Shown piece by piece: positions 8,848 to 16,291 of a stretch of DNA of 45,966 bases (position 1 is the first letter of the stretch; the number at the start of each line of letters is the position of its first letter). Position numbers and translations under genes: made by a program. This DNA is from a marine group bacterium Sva0996 bin134 (lineage in GTDB: Bacteria > Actinomycetota > Acidimicrobiia > Acidimicrobiales > Bin134). The notes under the pieces are model-generated. The model made no database searches, was not told the DNA's origin, and saw only the letters and a list, made by a program, of their open reading frames with translations. The stretch spans positions 1 through 45,966 of the forward strand of contig MPNQ01000024.1 in assembly GCA_002239105.1 (NCBI GenBank), read 5' to 3'.

Positions 8848-9263
8848 GAGGCCGTGAAACACCAGGAGATGGCGTCGGCCTCGCCGGGGCCGATCTCCTG
8901 TCGCCAATAGGTCACCAGTGCGCAGTTCTGCTCTGCTCGGAGGCTCTCGATCACATTTCCCTGATCGGGTCGGAAGGTAAAGCGGTTGAGGTTGGGCTGA
9001 TGGCGAATCTGCCCGGGGGGAATGTCCACCCCATTGATGGTCAAGAGGGCGTCGTAGCCAGGGGCCAGATCGATGCCGACGGTCTCTTGTGATAGGACCT
9101 CGGCGTTTCGAGGGGGGATGAGCTCGTCCACCGCAGCGTTGCCGGTGACGGTTACGTCGTTGTCGTCGGTATCGGCGAGCACCAAGGCCAGCAGGATTGC
9201 TCCCGCTCCCATCAGGGCTGCGGCGCCCAACAGCACTCGGCGCAATAAGACGGATTCCAGCAC
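8844..9263 (-). CDS. Hypothetical single-pass membrane or exported protein
   Basis: Not recognised as a known family. The protein has a basic start (LLRR), one hydrophobic segment (LLGAAALMGAGAILLALVLA) and about 105 residues predicted outside the membrane, with two cysteines that could form a disulfide (near NCALVTYW and SWCFTAS). The GTG at 9263 is chosen because it directly precedes the transmembrane segment; GTG 9269 and TTG 9299 are in-frame alternatives. It is divergent from the PASTA kinase, and the shared upstream region carries two copies of a CACAGTGTG motif. A link to the kinase is only a guess from position. Confidence 0.6.
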   Translation of the reverse strand: MLESVLLRRVLLGAAALMGAGAILLALVLADTDDNDVTVTGNAAVDELIPPRNAEVLSQETVGIDLAPGYDALLTINGVDIPPGQIRHQPNLNRFTFRPDQGNVIESLRAEQNCALVTYWRQEIGPGEADAISWCFTAS

Positions 9264-9265
9264 CC

Positions 9266-9346
9266 CCACAGTGTGCCCGTTGGCTGCGCAAGACCCCAAG
9301 CATGATTGGGCAGGCGATTCACCGTCACCACAGTGTGCCTGCTGGC
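9266..9346. repeat. Two 19-bp operator-like direct repeats
   Basis: Two copies of CCACAGTGTGCCYGYTGGC start at 9266 and 9328, identical except at the two Y positions. Each contains the odd-length inverted repeat CACA-G-TGTG. They lie between the divergent membrane-protein and kinase genes, 62 bp apart, so they could be binding sites for a regulator of one or both genes. Function is inferred only from position and symmetry. Confidence 0.4.
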
Positions 9347-9394
9347 CGGGTGGTCAGACACCCTCGGTGGCGCAGAAACACTCTGAACTGCCTG

Positions 9395-9400
9395 TACCCT
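9395..9400 (+). promoter_or_regulatory. -10 box TACCCT, leaderless promoter of the PASTA kinase
   Basis: TACCCT is followed by exactly six bases and the GTG at 9407, so transcription should begin at or next to the start codon. The same spacing recurs at several genes in this window. No convincing -35 hexamer is visible. Confidence 0.55.
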
Positions 9401-9406
9401 CAAGGC

Positions 9407-11317
9407 GTGTCCCAAGGCAGCGGCGAGGCCGGGGTGATCGGCCGAGTACTGGGCGGGCGCTACCGGCTCGTGAACCACATCGGCGCGGGCCGGTTCACCA
9501 ACGCCTACCTGGCTTATGACCTGTTGCAGTCGCGCCGCGTGGCGGTGAAGCTGCTCTCCGAGGACATCGTGTCCGCAGGCGGGTCGCGAGGCGGGACCTT
9601 TGCCAACAGCTTTGCTGAGGCCGCAGAACAGGCATCGTTGATCACTCACCCCCATCTGGTGGCGGTGCGCGACTGGGGAGACTCCGATTTCGGCCTCTAT
9701 GTGGTAACCGACTACCTGGAGGGTGGCAGCTTGCTGGGGATGCTCGACAGTGGGCATCTGCTGTCGCCGTCGCAGGCACTGATGGTCGGCCTGGAGGTGA
9801 CTCGCGGGCTCGAGCACATACACCGCCAAGGGCATATTCATCGGGATATTCGGCCCTCAAACATTCTGTTCGACGGCCGCGGTCGGGCGCGCTTGGCCGA
9901 TCTGGGCACGTCATGGGTCTTGACCTCCTCCGAGTCGGGGGGAGCGCTGATGTCCAGGTCGGTCTTCTCGGCCATAGACGCCGTGCGCTACGCATCCCCA
10001 GAACAGGCCCAAGGACTCACGCCCGACCACAAGAGCGATGTGTACTCCCTGGTCCTCGTCCTCACCGAGGCATTGTCGGGACGGGTGCCATTCGAATCTG
10101 AAGACCCCGAGTACACACAGATGGCCAAGATGAGCCGGAAGCTGGACTTCGCCGGTCAATACGCCCGCCTTGGCCGGGTGCTGGAGCAGGCGGGACAGCC
10201 GGAAAGGGACGACCGTCCCAGCGCCGAAGATCTGGCCATTGGGCTGCTATCGGCGGCGGAGTCACTGCCCCGGCCGACGCCGCTCCCGCTGGCAAGAGCA
10301 GAGCCGGAGATCCCCCTGCCGGACAAGGGAACGGACGCCGGGATTCCCGATGGTCGCATAGAAGCGGGTCCGCCCGCGAGCGTGGACCGCGGGGTGCTTC
10401 GGAGGCTGGTGTTGGCTCTGATGGCAACCGTGCTGTTGGGGGCCGCGGGCTTTGGGGCCTTCGCCCTGTGGGAAAACCAGGTCGGCAACGAGGTCCAGCA
10501 GGTTCCGGACCTGACCGAGGCCGACGGAGCCGATCTGAACCGCATCGTGAGTGAATTCGGCTGGGAGCTCGACCGACTTGACCGACGCCAGGACGGCACC
10601 GTGGCGGGTCAGGTCATCAGTCAGGACCCCCAGCCGGGAATCGGTTTGGAGGAGGGGGAGACGGTCACGGTATGGGTGTCTTTGGGGCCCGAACTGGTGG
10701 CCATTCCCAGAAACCTTGTCGGCATTGCGGTGGAGGACGCCGAAGTTCTGTTGGGGGAGGCGGGTCTGTCGGTGGGCGAGGTCACCGGGCGCCACGATGA
10801 AGCGGTGGTAGAAGGGGTGGTAATCGAAGTGGATGAGTTGTTTCCAGAGGTCGATCCGGGGGGAAGCGTGGGGTTGGTGGTTTCCCTTGGTCCGGCGCCA
10901 CGAGTGGTACCTGAAATAGCCGCTGGAGCTTCGCTGGCTGTGGCTCGGGAGAGACTGGAAGAGCTCCGCCTAGGAGTACTCGAGTGGCGAGAAGCCGACA
11001 ATTTGGTGGAAGCAGACCATGTGGTGAGGGTGGATCCCCCACCGGGAACCGAGGTGGCGGCCGACTCTGTGATCACCGTGGTGATATCAGACGGGCCTGA
11101 GCAGGTGAGGGTGCCCTTCTTGGCCTCCCTGGGGGTGGGTGAGGCATCCGTCGCCCTCGAAGAGGTCGGTCTTTGCCTGGGCGGAATCGAGGGTCCGACC
11201 GGATCTGAGATCTTGACTTCCAACCCGCCTGCCGATGCCGTGGTGGATCACGGGACGTGTGTCGGACTGATCACCCGGCCCGAGGGAGAAACAGATCTGG
11301 AACCAGAAGACGGCTGA
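9407..11317 (+). CDS. PASTA-domain Ser/Thr protein kinase (PknB-like)
   Basis: Membrane receptor-type kinase of 636 residues. The kinase domain spans about 18-280, with glycine loop IGAGRF (25-30), ATP lysine K48, catalytic loop HRDIRPSN (145-152) and DLG in place of DFG (165-167). A proline-rich linker follows, then one transmembrane helix (about 333-354) and four extracytoplasmic PASTA repeats (about 364-428, 429-495, 499-565, 566-630). PASTA repeats bind peptidoglycan fragments or lipid II, so a role in cell-wall or division signalling is expected. The usual catalytic-loop lysine (HRDxK) is Arg149. The GTG at 9407 is favoured because a -10 box lies six bases upstream and the protein then begins just before the kinase domain. 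Confidence 0.9.
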   Translation: MSQGSGEAGVIGRVLGGRYRLVNHIGAGRFTNAYLAYDLLQSRRVAVKLLSEDIVSAGGSRGGTFANSFAEAAEQASLITHPHLVAVRDWGDSDFGLYVVTDYLEGGSLLGMLDSGHLLSPSQALMVGLEVTRGLEHIHRQGHIHRDIRPSNILFDGRGRARLADLGTSWVLTSSESGGALMSRSVFSAIDAVRYASPEQAQGLTPDHKSDVYSLVLVLTEALSGRVPFESEDPEYTQMAKMSRKLDFAGQYARLGRVLEQAGQPERDDRPSAEDLAIGLLSAAESLPRPTPLPLARAEPEIPLPDKGTDAGIPDGRIEAGPPASVDRGVLRRLVLALMATVLLGAAGFGAFALWENQVGNEVQQVPDLTEADGADLNRIVSEFGWELDRLDRRQDGTVAGQVISQDPQPGIGLEEGETVTVWVSLGPELVAIPRNLVGIAVEDAEVLLGEAGLSVGEVTGRHDEAVVEGVVIEVDELFPEVDPGGSVGLVVSLGPAPRVVPEIAAGASLAVARERLEELRLGVLEWREADNLVEADHVVRVDPPPGTEVAADSVITVVISDGPEQVRVPFLASLGVGEASVALEEVGLCLGGIEGPTGSEILTSNPPADAVVDHGTCVGLITRPEGETDLEPEDG

Positions 11318-11320
11318 GCC

Positions 11321-11752
11321 TCAGTTGCCTTCGAGGTCGGTGATGGCTTGCATCCGGGTCTGAGCATGGCGGGCGAAGGCGGCTTGTTCTTTGGTCATTC
11401 CCTCGCCGAACAAAATGAGCACTAGGGCCAGGTCGCCGTCTACCCGGAGTGCGCCGGTGAGAAATCCGTGGGCGACTATGTCGGGGTCGTCAGTGACGAA
11501 AGCAGCCAGGGCCGACTCGTAGTCGAGGATCACAGTGGCATCGGGTTCGCCCAACTCTCCGGGCACAGGCAGCGGTCCCCCAGCCACGGTGTCGATATAG
11601 GCCCGGAACTCGCCGCTGCCGAAGGGAGTGTCGGTGACCACCAGGTTGACTCGGGCTGCTTGGACAGGATCAGGCGCGGTTGATGCCAGTTCCTCGCGCA
11701 GCGCCATGGCCGCTTCGATCCACCCCGGACTCAGAAACCGATGCACCCCCAT
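11321..11752 (-). CDS. SCP2 sterol-binding-like domain protein
   Basis: Protein of 143 residues resembling small single-domain SCP2 lipid-carrier proteins. Typical features are the ARVNLVVTDTPFG..GEFRAYID strands, the DATVILDYESALAAFV segment and the GALRVDGDLALVLIL core. It probably binds a hydrophobic ligand in the cytoplasm (family-based inference). The ATG at 11752 is chosen because a TACGTT -10 box lies exactly six bases upstream on the same strand, and the longer frame reading upstream would run into gatC. It is convergent with the kinase gene, with only three bases between them. Confidence 0.72.
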   Translation of the reverse strand: MGVHRFLSPGWIEAAMALREELASTAPDPVQAARVNLVVTDTPFGSGEFRAYIDTVAGGPLPVPGELGEPDATVILDYESALAAFVTDDPDIVAHGFLTGALRVDGDLALVLILFGEGMTKEQAAFARHAQTRMQAITDLEGN

Positions 11753-11758
11753 CCTGGC

Positions 11759-11764
11759 AACGTA
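11759..11764 (-). promoter_or_regulatory. -10 box TACGTT, leaderless promoter of the SCP2-like gene
   Basis: Read on the minus strand, TACGTT is followed by six bases and the ATG at 11752. The divergent gatC promoter is about 45 bp away, so the two may share regulatory DNA. Confidence 0.5.
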
Positions 11765-11808
11765 GGCCACCGGATGACTCCGGCGCGGGAAACCGACAAG
11801 TTGGGCGG

Positions 11809-11814
11809 TACGAT
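11809..11814 (+). promoter_or_regulatory. -10 box TACGAT, candidate gatCAB promoter
   Basis: TACGAT lies eleven bases before the gatC ATG. A start site about seven bases downstream of it would give a 5' leader of only about five bases, too short for a ribosome binding site. The -35 region is unclear. Confidence 0.45.
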
Positions 11815-11825
11815 GTCGCTTCGGT

Positions 11826-12131
11826 ATGGGGCAGCAACGCATCACCCGGGCAGAGTGCGCCCATGTGGCTGCTTTGGCCCGCTTGGAGCTGACCGACGAG
11901 GAGCTGGACCGGTTTACCGGCCAGCTTGACGAGCTGTTGGACCATGTGGCCGAGGTGGAGGCACTCGAAATTGATGACTTGGTCCCGACGATGCACGCCC
12001 TGCCCATCACCAACCTGCTCCGCCCGGATGTTCCCGGCGATGTGCTGGACCGTGACGAGGTTCTTGCTCACGCGCCATTCGCCGAGGACGGCCAGTTCCG
12101 GGTCCCTCCAGTTCTTGGCGAGGCGCCGTGA
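11826..12131 (+). CDS. gatC: Asp-tRNA(Asn)/Glu-tRNA(Gln) amidotransferase subunit C
   Basis: Small structural subunit (101 residues) of GatCAB, the complex that amidates misacylated Glu-tRNA(Gln) and Asp-tRNA(Asn). The N-terminal pattern RITRAECAHVAALARLELTDEEL and the central NLLRPDVP motif are characteristic. The last four bases overlap gatA (GTGA). It is first in a gatC-gatA-gatB operon behind a near-leaderless promoter. Confidence 0.95.
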   Translation: MGQQRITRAECAHVAALARLELTDEELDRFTGQLDELLDHVAEVEALEIDDLVPTMHALPITNLLRPDVPGDVLDRDEVLAHAPFAEDGQFRVPPVLGEAP

Positions 12132-13543
12132 CCGCAGTTGAGATTGCCGCAGCCGTGCGGTCTGGGCAGCAGTCGGCCCGCACGGTGGTTGACGAGTACT
12201 TGGGGGCTGTCGCCGAAGGCGATGCGGATATCCGTGCCTTCAATCTGGTGACCGAAGGACAAGCCCGTGCCCGGGCCGACGCGATCGACTCAGCGGTGGC
12301 CGCGGGCCGCGATCCCGGTCCGCTGGCCGGCGTGCCCGTAGCCCTCAAGGACAACATGTGCACCCGGGGGGTGCCCACTACCTGTTCCTCGCGAATTCTG
12401 GAGGGCTGGGCTCCCCCGTATGACGCCACCGTGGTCGAGCGGCTCCATGCTGCCGGGGCTGTGATAGTGGGAAAGACCAATATGGACGAGTTCGCAATGG
12501 GCAGCTCCACCGAGAACTCGGCGTTCGGCCCCACCCGCAACCCATGCGACACCAGCCGGGTTCCGGGGGGCTCTTCGGGGGGCAGCGCGGCGGCGGTGGC
12601 CGCAGGATTCGCCCCGGTGGCGCTGGGCAGTGACACGGGAGGGTCGATCCGCCAGCCCGCGGCGTTGTGCGGGGTGGTCGGTGTCAAGCCCACCTATGGC
12701 CTGGTTTCCCGCTATGGGCTGGTGGCTTTCGCCTCGTCCTTGGACCAGATTGGCCCGTTCACCACCACCGTGGCCGACTCGGCGACGGTTCTGGACGTGA
12801 TCAGCGGACCCGATCATCGGGACTCCACCAGTATCGGCGAGTCCCAGCCCTCGGTATCAGCCACCCTTGACAACGGGGTGGACGGGCTCCGGGTAGGGGT
12901 CCTGGCCGAGCTGAGCGGCGACGGCATCGCCCCCGATGTGGCCGCTCGCGTGCAGGCCGCGGCCAGCGCGCTGGAATCGGCCGGCGCCCGGGTGGCCAAA
13001 GCCAGCGCTCCTTCGGCGGTTTACGGCCTGTCGGCCTACTACCTGATTGCTCCGGCCGAGGCGTCCAGCAACCTGGCCCGCTATGACGGAGTTCGGTACG
13101 GGCTGCGGGTGGACGGGGACAGCACCCCCGACATGAACACCGCCACCCGCTCGGCTGGCTTCGGTGATGAGGTGAAGCGCCGCATAATGATCGGCACCTA
13201 CGCCCTGTCGGCCGGGTACTACGACGCCTACTACGGCAAGGCCCAGAAGGTGCGCACCCTCATCATCAACGACTTCGCCTCGGTGTGGGAAGAGTTCGAC
13301 CTGCTGGTGAGCCCCACGTCGCCCACCACTGCGTTCTCGCTGGGAGAGCGCACCGCCGACCCCATGGCCATGTACATGAGCGACGTGTGCACGGTGCCGG
13401 TGAACCTCACGGGGCAGGCGGCCATGTCGGTGCCTTTCGGCGTGGGCGACGACGGGCTGCCGGTGGGGGTGCAGATCTTGGCCCCGGCGTTGGGCGAGCC
13501 GGTCATGTTCCGGGCCGCCGCGGTGCTGGAAGCGAGCCGGTGA
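12128..13543 (+). CDS. gatA: Asp-tRNA(Asn)/Glu-tRNA(Gln) amidotransferase subunit A
   Basis: Amidase-signature subunit that hydrolyses glutamine to deliver ammonia to GatB. The catalytic Lys-cisSer-Ser triad is present: K74 (ALKDN), S149 (GGSSGGSAAA) and S173 (DTGGSIRQPA). These positions match the known GatA spacing. The length of 471 residues is normal. The GTG start at 12128 overlaps the gatC stop by four bases, and its stop overlaps the gatB ATG by one base, so the three subunits are translationally coupled. Confidence 0.97.
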   Translation: MTAVEIAAAVRSGQQSARTVVDEYLGAVAEGDADIRAFNLVTEGQARARADAIDSAVAAGRDPGPLAGVPVALKDNMCTRGVPTTCSSRILEGWAPPYDATVVERLHAAGAVIVGKTNMDEFAMGSSTENSAFGPTRNPCDTSRVPGGSSGGSAAAVAAGFAPVALGSDTGGSIRQPAALCGVVGVKPTYGLVSRYGLVAFASSLDQIGPFTTTVADSATVLDVISGPDHRDSTSIGESQPSVSATLDNGVDGLRVGVLAELSGDGIAPDVAARVQAAASALESAGARVAKASAPSAVYGLSAYYLIAPAEASSNLARYDGVRYGLRVDGDSTPDMNTATRSAGFGDEVKRRIMIGTYALSAGYYDAYYGKAQKVRTLIINDFASVWEEFDLLVSPTSPTTAFSLGERTADPMAMYMSDVCTVPVNLTGQAAMSVPFGVGDDGLPVGVQILAPALGEPVMFRAAAVLEASR

Positions 13544-14994
13544 TGAGCGCCGAAGCCGCGGCCATTCCCGGGCTCGGGGCCCCGGCTGACACCGAGTGGG
13601 AGACGGTGGTGGGCCTGGAGGTCCATGCCGAGCTGGCCACCGAGACCAAGCTGTTCAGCGCCAGCCCCAACCGGTTCGGCGGCGACCCCAACACCCATAT
13701 CGACCCGGTGTCGCTCGGTCTGCCCGGCTCTCTTCCCGTGCTCAATGAGAAGGCGGTGGAGCTGGCCATCCGAGTGGGCCTGGCCCTCAACTGCCGGATC
13801 CAGCCGTCGGTTTTCGCCCGGAAGAACTACTTCTACCCCGACATGCCCAAGGACTACCAGATCAGCCAGTACGACCAGCCGATCAACGTCGACGGATGGT
13901 TGGAGCTGCCCACGGGCAAGCGCATCGGCATCGAGCGGGCCCACCTTGAGGAGGACACCGGAAAGACCGTCCACATAGGTGGGGGAGGGCGCATCCACGA
14001 GGCCGGCTACTCGCTGGTGGACTACAACCGGGCCGGAGTGCCGCTTATCGAGATCGTGGGCCATCCCGAGCTGCGCTCGGCCACCGAAGCCCGGCTGTAC
14101 GTGGCTGAGGTTCGGTCGATCCTGGTGGCGGTGGGGGCGTCGGACGGCAAGATGGAGGAGGGGTCGTTGCGGGTGGACTGCAACGTATCGGTGAGGCCGT
14201 TGGGCAGCGACCGGCTGGGGACCCGGTGCGAGATCAAGAACGTGAACTCGCTGCGCTCGCTAGGCCGGGCAATCGAGTACGAGTCCCGCCGTCAGATCGA
14301 CCTACTGACCAGCGGCCAGGCCATTGAGCAACAGACCCGGCATTGGAACGAGGACGATGGCCGCACCCACGCCCTGCGCTCCAAAGAAGAAGACTACGAC
14401 TACCGCTATTTCCCAGAGCCCGATCTGCTGCCGCTTGACCCCAGTCCCGAGTGGGTGGAGCAGATCCGCCAGGAATTGCCCTCGCTGCCCCGCGACCGCC
14501 GGCTCCGGTTGGTTGAGGTGGCCCCGTCGACTGATGCCGATCACATTGCCTTGGCCGTCGAGCGCTCAATGGATGAGCTGGCGCTGGCCGCCATCGAAGG
14601 GGGAGGGGCTCCCGAGCGGGTGATGACCCACATCGTCCACAACCTGGCCGACGGCCCCGGGCAGTTGACCCCGGACGCGCTGGCGGGCCTAGTGGGTATG
14701 GAGGATAAGGGCGAACTAACTGCCACCCAGGCCAAGAGGGTGCTCGCCGTATTGGTCGACGGCGGGGGTTCGCCCCAAGACGCGGCCCAGTCGCTGGGAT
14801 TCGAGGCTATGGACACCGGGGAGCTGGAGTCTCTGGTGGACGGCCTCATCTCCAATCACCCTGACGAGTGGTCTCGCTTCTGCGACGGCGACGCCAAGCT
14901 CACCGGCTTCTTCGTGGGTCAGGTAATGAAGGCCACCCGAGGCCGAGCCGACGGCAAGGCCGTCACCCAACTCCTCCACTCCCGCAAGGGCTAG
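13543..14994 (+). CDS. gatB: Asp-tRNA(Asn)/Glu-tRNA(Gln) amidotransferase subunit B
   Basis: Subunit that phosphorylates the misacylated tRNA and transfers ammonia to it, 483 residues. Recognisable motifs are WETVVGLEVHAEL near the N-terminus, the KNYFYPDMPKDYQISQYDQP segment, the IHLEED-like AHLEEDTGK segment, NRAGVPLIEIV, and KEEDYDYRYFPEPDL. A helical and YqeY-like tail (about 350-483) binds tRNA. The start is the ATG sharing one base with the gatA stop; the long upstream open frame lies inside gatA and is ignored. No clear terminator follows. Confidence 0.97.
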   Translation: MSAEAAAIPGLGAPADTEWETVVGLEVHAELATETKLFSASPNRFGGDPNTHIDPVSLGLPGSLPVLNEKAVELAIRVGLALNCRIQPSVFARKNYFYPDMPKDYQISQYDQPINVDGWLELPTGKRIGIERAHLEEDTGKTVHIGGGGRIHEAGYSLVDYNRAGVPLIEIVGHPELRSATEARLYVAEVRSILVAVGASDGKMEEGSLRVDCNVSVRPLGSDRLGTRCEIKNVNSLRSLGRAIEYESRRQIDLLTSGQAIEQQTRHWNEDDGRTHALRSKEEDYDYRYFPEPDLLPLDPSPEWVEQIRQELPSLPRDRRLRLVEVAPSTDADHIALAVERSMDELALAAIEGGGAPERVMTHIVHNLADGPGQLTPDALAGLVGMEDKGELTATQAKRVLAVLVDGGGSPQDAAQSLGFEAMDTGELESLVDGLISNHPDEWSRFCDGDAKLTGFFVGQVMKATRGRADGKAVTQLLHSRKG

Positions 14995-15051
14995 CGGCTT
15001 CGCAACCAGGAAATCTCTCATTGTGGGAGAGGGGATAGGGTGCATGGTGCT

Positions 15052-16257
15052 ATGACGCTGCTGGAACGGTCGGCCCGGTTCATCGACGAGGGCATATTCG
15101 AGGGGCAGCAGTCGGTGCAGCCCATGGACGGCTCATTCCACGAGATAGCCGACCAGATTGCGGTGGTATGTGCCTTTTCCCACGTCTGGTCGGTATCCAC
15201 CGATGGGGGGCTGGTGGCAATCGACACCTCGCTGCCGGGATTCGCACCCATAGCTCTCGACCACCTCCGCCGGTGGAGGGGCCAGTCGGTCCACACCATC
15301 GTGTACACGCACGGCCATGTGGACCATGTCGGCGGTGCCAGAGCTTTCGTCGAGGACGCCCAGGAGCAGGGGCAACCCGCTCCCCGAGTGTTGGCCCATG
15401 AGGACGTGGGGCGCCGATTCGACCGCTACGACCTCACTTCGGGATACAACCAGGTGATCAACCGCCGCCAATTCGGCGATGGCCCCTTCGCCGATCTGTT
15501 CGATGGCGACTGGGTGCGACCCCAGACCACTTATGCCACCACACTCGACGTGGAGGTGGGCAGTACATCGATGCAGCTGATCCATGCCCAAGGCGAGACT
15601 GATGACCACACTCTTGTGTGGGTGCCCCAGTCTCGGGCGCTGTTTGCTGGCGACCTGTTCATTTGGTTCTTCCCCAATGCGGGAAATCCCCAGAAAGTGC
15701 AGCGCTACCCCGCCGAATGGGCTGCCGCCTTGCGCCGGATGATCGAGTTGCGTCCTGCATTGTTGCTGCCCGCTCATGGCCTGCCCATCGAGGGAGAGAG
15801 GCGAATCGCCGCGGTGCTCGACGATGTGGCCACCGCTCTGGAGGGGCTGGTGGCCGACACCCTGGAGATGATGAACGCCGGCGCTCGCCTCGACGACATC
15901 ATCCACCATGTGCGGGTGCCCGATGATCTGCTGGCCAAGCCCTACCTGCGGCCCAACTACGACGAGCCCGAGTTCGTGGTTCGCAACATCTGGCGCCTCT
16001 ACGGGGGCTGGTACGACGGCAACCCCGCCCACCTCAAGCCCGCACCCGATGGGGCGGTGGCCGCCGAGGTAGCCCGGTTGGCTGGGGGTGCCGCTGCGCT
16101 GGCTGCTCGATCCGTTGAACTAGGCGAAGCCGGTGATCTGCGGCTCGCCTGCCCTCTCGCCCGCGGGGCCGCCCCAAAGCCGCTCCCGATGCCCCAGCGG
16201 TGGTCGAGCAGCGAGCCGAGGTGTACCGGCAGCGGCGAGAACATGAGCAGTCACTAA
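15052..16257 (+). CDS. Alkylsulfatase-type MBL-fold hydrolase, C-terminus frameshifted
   Basis: Metallo-beta-lactamase-fold hydrolase with alkylsulfatase dimerisation domain (BDS1/SdsA1-like), expected to bind two zinc ions and hydrolyse alkyl sulfates or related esters. The metal motif THGHVDHVGG sits at residues 86-95, followed by QGETDDHT and LLLPAHGLPI; the dimerisation domain is in the last 150 residues. The ATG at 15052 gives a usual N-terminus (MTLLERSARFID); GTG 15040 is an alternative. After about 16170 the frame stops resembling the family and ends at 16257. The +1-shifted frame encodes a typical family ending (VEQRAEVYRQRREHEQS...) and stops at 16295, overlapping the next gene by ATGA. 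One base appears missing in the CCCC run near 16173-16176. Confidence 0.85.
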   Translation: MTLLERSARFIDEGIFEGQQSVQPMDGSFHEIADQIAVVCAFSHVWSVSTDGGLVAIDTSLPGFAPIALDHLRRWRGQSVHTIVYTHGHVDHVGGARAFVEDAQEQGQPAPRVLAHEDVGRRFDRYDLTSGYNQVINRRQFGDGPFADLFDGDWVRPQTTYATTLDVEVGSTSMQLIHAQGETDDHTLVWVPQSRALFAGDLFIWFFPNAGNPQKVQRYPAEWAAALRRMIELRPALLLPAHGLPIEGERRIAAVLDDVATALEGLVADTLEMMNAGARLDDIIHHVRVPDDLLAKPYLRPNYDEPEFVVRNIWRLYGGWYDGNPAHLKPAPDGAVAAEVARLAGGAAALAARSVELGEAGDLRLACPLARGAAPKPLPMPQRWSSSEPRCTGSGENMSSH

Positions 16258-16291
16258 TGTCTCGCGGCATCTACAACGAGGCCAGGAAGAC

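Noticed and set aside
15013..15030. Terminator after gatB (CTCTC/GAGAG)
   Set aside because: The stem is short and no T-tract follows. The purine-rich arm is as likely to belong to the ribosome-binding region of the next gene.
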